Both the position numbers and the translations under genes were made by a program. The notes below the pieces were generated by a model. The model had not been told where the DNA came from. It saw only the letters and a list, made by a program, of their open reading frames with translations, and did not search any database. From Liquidambar formosana (Eukaryota; Streptophyta; Magnoliopsida; Saxifragales; Altingiaceae): DNA of 64,000 bases. The stretch is from contig CM077826.1 in assembly GCA_039720395.1 (NCBI GenBank), forward strand, positions 38,034,790-38,098,789. Direction: 5' to 3'. Positions 20,807 through 28,491 of this stretch are shown one piece after another (the stretch's first letter is position 1; the number at the start of each line of letters is the position of its first letter).

Positions 20807-22912
20807 ATGGATATTTATGGCATGGATATAGATCCTAGGAACGATGTCCCCCCGGAGCTCGTTGAGCAAAGGAAAAGGGGCGTCACCGAACCTAATATGG
20901 ATGAATTGGAATCAATCAACTTAGGGACGAATGAATTGCCAAGAATAGTTAAAATTGGGAAAACCCTCTCCCCCGTTGAAAAAGAAAAGATGATCTCCCT
21001 CTTGAAAGCCAACATTATGGCTTTTGCATGGTCTTATGAAGACATGCCTGGCATTGACCCCGATATTGTGCAACACTATATCCCCACCAATTCCCTAAAG
21101 AAGCCGGTAAAGCAGAAACTCAGAAGATTAAAACCAGAATGGGCCCTAAAAGTAAAAGAAGAGGTAACTAAACAACTAGACGCGGGTTTCCTTCAAGTTG
21201 TGGAGTACCCCGAGTGGTTGTCGAATATAGTGCCTGTGCCTAAAAAAGATGGGAAAGTGAGGATGTGTGTCGACTTCCGAGATCTCAACGCCGCGAGCCC
21301 TAAGGATGACTTTCCTTTACCCCATATCGACGTGTTGGTAGATAGCACGGTGGGACATGCACTCCTCTCCTTCATGGACGGATTCTCCGGGTATAACCAG
21401 ATAAAGATGGCGCCTCAAGACATGGAGAAAACAGCCTTTATCACGCAATGGGGAACGTACTGTTACAAGGTAATGCCTTTTGGCTTAAGAAACGCTGGGG
21501 CTACTTACCAAAGAGCAGCTACGACCTTATTGCATGATATGATCCATAAGGAAGTCGAGGTTTATGTCGATGATATGATCGTAAAGTCCGTGGATAGAGA
21601 AGGGCATTTCAAGGCACTAGAGAAATTCCTAGAGCGAGCAAAAAAGTACAATCTCCGTCTCAACCCACAGAAGTGCGCTTTTGGTGTCACTGCAGGCAAG
21701 TTATTGGGGTTTATGATCACTCAGAGAGGTATCGAAGTGGACCCAGGGAAGATAAAAGCTATTGTGGAGATGGAGCCGCCTAGCACTGAGAAGCAGATCC
21801 GGGGTTTTCTGGGAAGAGTTCAATACATAAGCCGATTCATTGCCAACTTGACCATGGTTTGCGAACCAATCTTCAAATTGCTTAAGAAAGGTGTGCCAAA
21901 AGTATGGAACGAAGAATGCCAAGAGGCCTTTGAGACCATTAAGAGATACTTGAGCAATCCTCCAATCTTAGTTCCCCCACGGCAAGGTGCGCCGCTTTTG
22001 TTATACTTAACGGTCACCGAAACCGCGACGGGAGCTTTGTTAGCTCAATATCTCGAAGGGTCTACAAAGGAGAATGCCATTTATTACTTAAGCAAGAAAA
22101 TGACAGACTATGAAGTGAAGTACAATGCAATTGAAAAGGCTTGTGTGGCACTAGTATGGGCGACGCAGAAACTCCGGCACTACATGATGTCCTTCGAAGT
22201 GTTCTTGATAAGTCGCATGGACCCGTTGAAGTACCTGGTAGAAAGGCCAGTATTGTCATTCAGAACTGCTCGATGGTCAATTCTCCTCAATGAATTCGAC
22301 ATCAAGTACGTGAATCAGAAGTCTATCAAGGGAAGCGTCATCGCAGACTACCTAGCCAGCTGTCCGGTGTCATCATCCGCTCCGTTCAACGATCAATTCC
22401 CAGATGAGGACGTGCTAGAGATTGGTAGAAAAACTTGGAGAGTATACTTCGATGGGGCAGCCAATAAGAAAGGTTATGGGATAGGAGTCCTGCTGGTCTC
22501 ACCTGAAGAGGCATTTACACCGTTGGCGGTCAAGTTGGGGTTCGAAGCTACCAACAACATTGCTGAATATGAGGCCTGTATCCTAGCACTGGAAGCGGCA
22601 CTTGAATTGGGGATCAAAGAATTAGAAGTGTTCAGGGACTCGGCGCTAATCATTTGTCAGATAAAAGGGGAATGGAAAACTCGAGATGAGAAGCTGCTAC
22701 CCTACCATGCCTACCTGGAAGCTCTAACCAAGGAGTTCTCAGAGATAGAATTTAACTACCTTTCAAGGAACAAGAACCAGTTCGCCGATGCCTTGGCGAC
22801 CCTAGCATCCATGGTGGAGATACCTGAAGAGGGGAAATGTGAAGCCGTTGGTGATAGAATGCCGAGACAAGCCTGTGTACTGTTGTGCAATCCGAGGAGG
22901 AGAGGTAAATGA
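20807..22912 (+). CDS. pol: Reverse transcriptase with two RNase H domains, element A
   Basis: It copies the element RNA into DNA. The first ATG is at 20807, but the frame is open from the intron acceptor at 20788, so it is probably translated as part of the polyprotein. Residues about 100-300 are the RT palm and fingers, with FMDGFSGYNQ (D191) and the catalytic YVDD at 253-256. Residues about 390-520 are the original RNase H, in which the usual first aspartate is absent (LTVTETATGALL), so this copy is probably inactive. Residues about 541-668 are a second, archaeal-type RNase H with intact D549, E587, D611 and D661 (YFDGAANK, NNIAEYEA, VFRDSALI, NQFADALA). Dual RNase H is diagnostic of the Tat lineage. 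Near 22831-22840 one extra base in GGGGAAATG shifts the frame and a stop follows at 22910-22912; the integrase continues in the next frame. Confidence 0.93.
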   Translation: MDIYGMDIDPRNDVPPELVEQRKRGVTEPNMDELESINLGTNELPRIVKIGKTLSPVEKEKMISLLKANIMAFAWSYEDMPGIDPDIVQHYIPTNSLKKPVKQKLRRLKPEWALKVKEEVTKQLDAGFLQVVEYPEWLSNIVPVPKKDGKVRMCVDFRDLNAASPKDDFPLPHIDVLVDSTVGHALLSFMDGFSGYNQIKMAPQDMEKTAFITQWGTYCYKVMPFGLRNAGATYQRAATTLLHDMIHKEVEVYVDDMIVKSVDREGHFKALEKFLERAKKYNLRLNPQKCAFGVTAGKLLGFMITQRGIEVDPGKIKAIVEMEPPSTEKQIRGFLGRVQYISRFIANLTMVCEPIFKLLKKGVPKVWNEECQEAFETIKRYLSNPPILVPPRQGAPLLLYLTVTETATGALLAQYLEGSTKENAIYYLSKKMTDYEVKYNAIEKACVALVWATQKLRHYMMSFEVFLISRMDPLKYLVERPVLSFRTARWSILLNEFDIKYVNQKSIKGSVIADYLASCPVSSSAPFNDQFPDEDVLEIGRKTWRVYFDGAANKKGYGIGVLLVSPEEAFTPLAVKLGFEATNNIAEYEACILALEAALELGIKELEVFRDSALIICQIKGEWKTRDEKLLPYHAYLEALTKEFSEIEFNYLSRNKNQFADALATLASMVEIPEEGKCEAVGDRMPRQACVLLCNPRRRGK

Positions 22913-23627
22913 TGGCCGTCCGTGGTTCCATGACATAAAGAAGTTCATTGAAGAAAGGGAATACCCAGAAGGAGCATCTCGTATCGATAGAAAAACCCTA
23001 AGGCGGTTGGCGAGTCACTATGTACTTTGTGGAGGAAAGCTATATCGGAGATCATACGACGGGATCCACCTGCTGTGTGTCACCGAGGAAGAAGCCGAGC
23101 ATCTGATTAAAGAAATCCATGAAGGGACAGGGGCTCCGCATATGAATGGCTATATGTTAGCTAAGAAAATCATGAGGTTAGGCTATTATTGGTCTACCAT
23201 GGAAAGAGACTGCCACGCACATGTCAAGAAGTGCCACAAATGCCAACTGTTCGCCAGTGGACAACATTTGCCTTCTATGCCTTTAACAAGTATGTCGTCA
23301 CCATGGCCATTCGCGGTATGGGGGATAGATATCATCGGACAGATCAAGCCAAAGGCGTCAAATGGGCATGAATACATCCTGGTTGCCATCGACTACTTCA
23401 CTAAGTGGGTGGAAGCAGCGTCCTTCAAGACCTTGAATTCCAAGAAGGTAGCACAGTTCATACAGCACAGCATCATCTATCGATATGGGGTACCGCATGA
23501 AGTTATCTCAGACAATGGCCAGCACTTTCAGAAAGAAACCCATGAGCTCTTGCAAAAGTACGGCATAGCCCACCATCTGTCGTCACCATACCGTCCTCAG
23601 ACTAATGGAGCAGGTGGAAGCAGCTAA
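22839..23627 (+). CDS. pol: Integrase, zinc-binding and first part of catalytic core, element A
   Basis: Integrase inserts the cDNA into the host chromosome. The frame opens at a GTG, not an ATG, so this is the continuation of pol after a one-base shift. An H-H-C-C zinc domain is visible: H94 and H101 (IHEGTGAPH), C132 and C135 (CHKC). In the catalytic core D164 (WGIDIIG) and D225 (VISDNGQHF) are present, followed by PYRPQTNGA. One extra G in GCAGGTGG at about 23610 then shifts the frame and a TAA ends the ORF at 23625-23627, just before the third catalytic residue. Confidence 0.9.
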   Translation: MKPLVIECRDKPVYCCAIRGGEVNDGRPWFHDIKKFIEEREYPEGASRIDRKTLRRLASHYVLCGGKLYRRSYDGIHLLCVTEEEAEHLIKEIHEGTGAPHMNGYMLAKKIMRLGYYWSTMERDCHAHVKKCHKCQLFASGQHLPSMPLTSMSSPWPFAVWGIDIIGQIKPKASNGHEYILVAIDYFTKWVEAASFKTLNSKKVAQFIQHSIIYRYGVPHEVISDNGQHFQKETHELLQKYGIAHHLSSPYRPQTNGAGGSS

Positions 23628-24168
23628 CAAGAACATCAAGAAGATACTACAGAAGACTGCGGACTCACACACAGACTGGCATGAGAAGTTGCCATTGGCT
23701 CTATGGGGTTACAGAACATCAATAAGATCGTCAACAGGGGCTACCCCTTATTCTCTAGTTTATGGAATGGAGGCCGTGTTGCCAGTTGAATTGGAAGTTC
23801 CTTCACTAAGAGTTGCCGTGGAGAGCCAGATAACAGAAGTGGACTGGGTTAAGAGCCGCTATGATGAGTTAGCTTTGCTGGATGAAAGGCGTTTAAGGGC
23901 GCTGTATCATGTTCAGGGGTATCAACGGAGAGTTGCCAGAGCATTCAACAAGCATGTCAAAGATCGAGGTCTAAAGAAAGGGGATGTAGTGCTGAAAGAA
24001 ATCAGAGCTCCAGTGTTCGATCCGCGGGGAAAATTCAAGCCAAGTTGGGGTGGGCCATACATTATCAAAGAGATATTGCCAGCAGGGGCTGTTCGCCTCA
24101 TGGATTTAGATGGAATTGAGTTCGCTCGTCCAACTAATTTGGACCAATTGAAAAAATATCATGTTTGA
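23605..24168 (+). CDS. pol: Integrase C-terminal part of element A
   Basis: This continues the integrase in the next frame. The third catalytic acidic residue is the E of VEAANKNIKK near its start, and KLPLALWGYRTSIRSSTGATPYSLVYGMEAVLP is the conserved core end that follows (quoted in part: ALWGYRTSIRSSTG). The C-terminal segment GKFKPSWGGPYIIKEI is the usual SH3-like region of gypsy integrases. The ORF ends at TGA 24166-24168. The apparent start MEQ is only an ATG that happens to lie at the break. Confidence 0.9.
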   Translation: MEQVEAANKNIKKILQKTADSHTDWHEKLPLALWGYRTSIRSSTGATPYSLVYGMEAVLPVELEVPSLRVAVESQITEVDWVKSRYDELALLDERRLRALYHVQGYQRRVARAFNKHVKDRGLKKGDVVLKEIRAPVFDPRGKFKPSWGGPYIIKEILPAGAVRLMDLDGIEFARPTNLDQLKKYHV

Positions 24169-24225
24169 GGCCTGCTAGGTTGAAAACCCGTAAGGGCGGC
24201 CTAGGCAAAAGTTAAAGCATAAGAA

Positions 24226-24389
24226 CTACGTAAGACCTGATTCTCCATTCAAAAACAAAAAAAAAAAAAAAACAAAAAAAACAAAAAACAAAAAAAACAA
24301 AACAAAAACAAAACAAAAACAAAAAAAAAAAAGAAGAAAAAACCATGGAGATACGTAGGCAACCCATAAAGTTACCTTGGGTGCGGTCT
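24226..24389 (+). other. Post-pol pseudoknot-like motif, element A
   Basis: Strands: S1 CTACGT 24226-24231, S2 AGACC 24233-24237, S3 TCTCCAT near 24242-24248, a long A/C-rich loop, S3' ATGGAGA near 24345-24351, S1' ACGTAG 24353-24358, a hairpin ACCCA/TGGGT (24362-24382), S2' GGTCT 24385-24389. S1 is the same as in the LTR copies, while S2, S3 and the hairpin have other sequences that still pair. The preceding segment from 24171 (CTAGGTTGAAAACCC ... CCTAGGC) is conserved in element B. Confidence 0.55.
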
Positions 24390-24509
24390 AAATCAAACAA
24401 GAAAATCCCAAATTTGATTTATTATTGGCAATTTATTCAAAACTAAAATTGATTGACATAGCAATTCATTGGTATTAAGTAAAAGAACTATAAATATGCC
24501 ATAAATATC

Positions 24510-25799
24510 CTATTCTATTTTCTTGAGCCTCTTTGCAGCTCGCTCCTCAGCTTTCTTCTTCTCTCTTTCATGTCTTCTTTTCTTCCTCAAGTCATGTTCA
24601 TAAGCTGCTGTCACTGCTTCCATAATATCTTCTCTGCAAGATCCAAGTTCGTTGTTCTTGATAAGTCCAAAAATCCTTTCTCTTCGAGTAGTCTCTCTCT
24701 CACCTAAATTGCTTTTCAACCATTCCTTATACTCGGGGCTCATCATATATGGACCATCAGTATTCGTAACTTGGGTTAGTATCAACTTGCTAGGCCATCG
24801 GTCCTTCGCCCAAGTCACTACAGAAAGACCCGCGGGCACCACAGGATAGTCACCTTTCAAGGAAGTGGGTATGGTTTGCATGGCGCCCATCTGACGCAGA
24901 ACCCTTGAAGGCCAATAGAAGGAAGTAGACCTCAGTCCTATGAGTCTCACCATGGCGCATCCAGAAGTCCGCAGAAGCACCTGGTCACTGCAGCCCCATA
25001 TGAATACAAACCACTTGACACTCCTCCAAGAAAGGGTTTGGTAGTAACCTAGCCAATCTCTCAATGAAAATTGCCCAGGTAATTCAATGCGGCGAAGGCA
25101 GTAATGCTGGGGCTTGTATGGTGTAATGGCAACTGGTGACAAGAAATTCAGTCTTTCAAGCAACCACATCTGCAGTAGAATGGGGCTACCTCCTAAAGGA
25201 ACCTTTGGGTCCTCATGAGTTTTATCCAAACCATTCAGGGTTTCAGCTAGCACCATGGGAATCAAGTTATGGCCCTTGGCAAGGAGAGGAATCAAGTCAC
25301 AGATTTGAACGGGAACATGTGGAGTACCAGTGGAAATAAGAAAACGACCAATGAGGCAAAAGGCAAGTGCATGCTTAATAGGAAAGGTAAAATTCAGAAT
25401 ACCTTTACTATCACAAGCTAAAAAAGAGGTTGCCAATTTCATCAAGTCTACCATATGGTCCTTTACAAACGTAGAGGCATATTGTGAGTGAATCCCAAGT
25501 AGATTGGAGAAAGAAGTAAGAAAGCTTGGGCGAGGAGTAGGGAGAATGAAAGGACCTACCGTTGAAACTCCATACAATGCACAGAATTCCTCCATGGTTG
25601 GGCACAGTTCTTCATAGTTGAAGCGGAACACATGAACTTGAGGATCCCAAAAATATGTAGCAGCAGTCAAGAGGTTCGTTTCAAGCCTCACATGCCTCAA
25701 GGAGAGCAATGGATCCAAGCCAAAGCACTTGAACTCAGATTTTGCTTCAGCACTCATAACTCTCAAAAACCCTCCTAAAAATTTGTCTAGAGCCTCCAT
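24510..25799 (-). CDS. Intact antisense ORF of element A (DUF7745 / plant mobile domain-like)
   Basis: This is a complete 429-residue ORF on the strand opposite to gag-pol, between pol and the 3' LTR. It begins MEALDKFLGGFLRVMSAEAK. Segments such as YFWDPQVHVFRFNYEELCPTMEEF, LAFCLIGRFLISTGTPHV, MVLAETLNGLD and MMSPEYKEWL follow an order I recognise from plant proteins annotated with DUF7745, which are common in retroelement-rich genomes and relate loosely to plant mobile domain proteins. Residues about 396-429 are a Lys/Arg/Glu-rich helix (KKRRHEREKKKAEERAAKRL) that could be a nuclear localisation signal or coiled coil. It has its own TATA box 50 bp upstream. While gag-pol has three frame breaks, this ORF has none. 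Its function is unknown; a role in regulation or targeting would be inference. The family name is from memory. Confidence 0.75.
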   Translation of the reverse strand: MEALDKFLGGFLRVMSAEAKSEFKCFGLDPLLSLRHVRLETNLLTAATYFWDPQVHVFRFNYEELCPTMEEFCALYGVSTVGPFILPTPRPSFLTSFSNLLGIHSQYASTFVKDHMVDLMKLATSFLACDSKGILNFTFPIKHALAFCLIGRFLISTGTPHVPVQICDLIPLLAKGHNLIPMVLAETLNGLDKTHEDPKVPLGGSPILLQMWLLERLNFLSPVAITPYKPQHYCLRRIELPGQFSLRDWLGYYQTLSWRSVKWFVFIWGCSDQVLLRTSGCAMVRLIGLRSTSFYWPSRVLRQMGAMQTIPTSLKGDYPVVPAGLSVVTWAKDRWPSKLILTQVTNTDGPYMMSPEYKEWLKSNLGERETTRRERIFGLIKNNELGSCREDIMEAVTAAYEHDLRKKRRHEREKKKAEERAAKRLKKIE

Positions 25800-25847
25800 A
25801 ATTTCTAATGAATGAATACAAGTAGGTTTAGGAACCTCTTGGATGTG

Positions 25848-25855
25848 TTTTTATA
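25848..25855 (-). promoter_or_regulatory. TATA box for the antisense ORF of element A
   Basis: On the minus strand CCCTATAAAAACACATCC lies about 50 bp before the ATG at 25799, leaving a short leader. Together with the palindrome at 25941-26002 this looks like a dedicated promoter. Confidence 0.6.
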
Positions 25856-25940
25856 GGGAAAAGGTCACAAATCCAAGTTCAAATAGGAAAAAACCCATCA
25901 GAATAGGAAGTTTCCTATTCAAAGTGGGATTTCCGCTTCG

Positions 25941-26002
25941 GGCTCGGGTAACCACCCAGGCCTGGGCGGCTAGCCTCCCGAGGCCTGGTGGTCACCCAAG
26001 CC
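25941..26002. repeat. Palindrome upstream of the antisense promoter
   Basis: Arms GGCTCGGGTAACCACC...AGGCCT and AGGCCTGGTGGTCACCC.AAGCC pair with few mismatches around a CGGCTAGCC core. The same words form the U3 palindrome in the solo LTR (3712-3791) and in LTR A' (41273-41353), but are missing from element A's own LTRs. Confidence 0.7.
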
Positions 26003-26283
26003 ACTTTGTTTTGGTTTTGCTTCTCGCTTTGTCTCGCCTTGACGCGTGATCAAACCTCCTTCCAAATGAGATATTCAACACTTTTTGAGCTTAAAATCAA
26101 TCAAATTCCATCTTGAAATCAATTCCTTGAATTGATTTTATGTTCAAAAGGGTTGAATATATTTCCCCTGTGCCATGCCAACTCAAGTGACAATGTGTTA
26201 AGACACTTTCCTCTTGCACCATGCTTGTTTAATCTTGATAAATTGATCATATATCCTCATGTCAAATCTTGATTTTTCATCTC

Positions 26284-28360
26284 ACTTGGTTGAATGTATT
26301 CATCACTTGAATATATTCTTCCATTTCAAAAGTGTATTCACCCTTTGAATATACTCCTCAGTTTCAAATTCTTGATTTTCCATCCCACTTGGTTGAATAT
26401 ACTCATCACTTGAATATATTCTTCCATTTCAAAAGTGTATTCACTCTTTGAATATGCTTCTCAGCTTCAAATTCTCATTCTCTATCATACTTGGTTGAAT
26501 ATATTCATCACTTGAATATATTCTTCCATTTCAAAAGCATGTTCACCCATTGAATATGCTTCCTAGTTTCAGATCCTCATTATCACTTACTTGGTTAAAT
26601 ATATTCATCACTTGAATATATTTCTCCATTTCAATGGTATACTCATCACTCGAGTATACTTCTCAGATATTTCGTCACTTACTTGGTTAAGTATATCCAT
26701 CGCTTGGGTATATTTCTCCATTTCAATGGTATGTTCATCACTTGAACATACTTCTCAGATCATTTGTCACTTACTTGGTTAAGTATATCCACCACTTGGG
26801 TATATTTTTTCCATTTCAATGGTATGTTCATCACTTGAACATACTTCTCAGATCATTTGTCACTTACTTGGTTAAGTATATCCACCACTTGGGTATATTT
26901 TTTCCATTTCAATGGTATACTCATCACTTGAGTATACTTCTCAGATATTTTGCCACTTACTTGGTTAAGTATATTCATCACTTGAATATATTTCTCCATT
27001 TCAATAGTATGTTCATCACTTGAACATACTTCTCAGAATATTTGTCACTTACTTGGTTAAATATATTCATGACTAGAATATATTTCTCCATTTCAATGGT
27101 GTACTCATCACTTGAGTACACTTCTCAGATTATTCTCTATCTTACTTGCTTAAGTATATCCATCGCTTGGATATATTTCTCTATTTCAATGGTATGTTTA
27201 TCACTTAAACATACTTGTCACTTACTTGGTTAAGTATATCCATCACTTGGATATATTTCTCTATTTCAATGGTATGTTTATCACTCAAACATACTTGTCA
27301 CTTACTTGGTTAAGTATATTCGTGACTAGAATATATTTCTCCATTTCAATGGTGTACTCATCACTTGAGTACACTTCTCAGATTATTCTTATCTTACTTG
27401 GTTAAATATATCCGTCGTTTGGATATATTTCTCCATTTCAATGGTATGCTCATCACTTGAGTGTACTTCTCAGCTTACTTGGTTAAATATATCCATCACT
27501 TGGATACATTTCTCCATTTCAAAAGTGTGTTCATCACTTGAACGTACTTCTCAGTCTTTTTCAATCATTAAGTATACTCATCACTTGAGTATATTTCTCA
27601 GCATCTTTTTCATCACTTGGTTAAATATGTTCGTGACCTGAATATATTTCTCCATTTCAAAAGTACACTCATCACTTGAATACACCTCTCAGATTATTCT
27701 TATCCTACTTGGTTAAGTATATCCATCGCTTGGGTATATTTCTCCATTTCAATGGTATGTTCATCACTTGAACATACTTCTCAGATTATTTGTCACTTAC
27801 TTGGTTAAATATATTCATCACTTGAATATATTTCTCCATTTCAATGGTATACTCATCACTTGAGTATACTTCTCAGTTCATTCTCTATCTTACTTAGTTA
27901 AATATATTCGTGACCTGAATATATTTCTCATTTTTCAAAAGTATGTTCATCACTTGAACGTACTTCTCAGTCTTTCTCAATCATTAAGTATCCTCACCAC
28001 TTGAGTATACTTCTCAGATTTCATTCTCACATTACTTGGTTAAATATATTCGTGACCTGAATATATTTCTCCATTTCAATGGTATACTCATCACTTGAGT
28101 ATACTTCTCAGATATTTTGTCACTTACTTGGTTAAGTATATCCATCGCTTGGATATATTTCTCCATTTCAAAGGTATGTTCATCACTTGAACGTACCTTT
28201 CAGATCTCATTCTCATCACTTGGTTAAATATATTCGTGACTAGAATATATTTCTCCGTTTCAAAAGTATGTTCATTCGTAGTGGCTTGAATATGCTTCTC
28301 TTGACAATCATCAACCCCCAGTGGTTTTGGTGTACTCATGACTTGAGTAAACTTCCTTAT
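26284..28360 (+). repeat. Tandem array of about 21 double-hairpin units, element A 3' region
   Basis: Units start with ACTTGGTTAA and recur about every 92 bp (for example 26681, 26773, 26866, 26959, 27051); the first three are about 102 bp. Each holds two inverted repeats around a conserved spacer close to ATCACTT. In the first, arms such as TATATTC/GAATATA or TATATCC/GGATATA occur; in the second TATACTC/GAGTATA, TATGTTC/GAACATA, TGTACTC/GAGTACA or TATGTTT/AAACATA. The arms change together so pairing is kept. The many short ORFs here (26591-28339) are by-products. Tandem repeats in this place are known for Tat elements. Confidence 0.9.
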
Positions 28361-28479
28361 TTCAGTCTCAGGTTTTCAACCTCCCATCATTGTTGGTATC
28401 AGTGTGTGATTTCTCCGGGCTTTTTGGCCAAAAATGGGTTGTTCTTTATCATTGGTTCACAAGTGTAACTTGTTCGCCA

Positions 28480-28491
28480 ATGAGGGGCTTC
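28480..28491 (+). other. Element A polypurine tract
   Basis: AATGAGGGGCTTC sits directly before the TGTCACACC start of the 3' LTR. Element B has AATGAGGGGTATC at the same place. Confidence 0.65.

Noticed and set aside
26284..28360. CRISPR-like regular array
   Set aside because: The whole unit repeats, with no unique spacers, in a plant nuclear context inside a retrotransposon.
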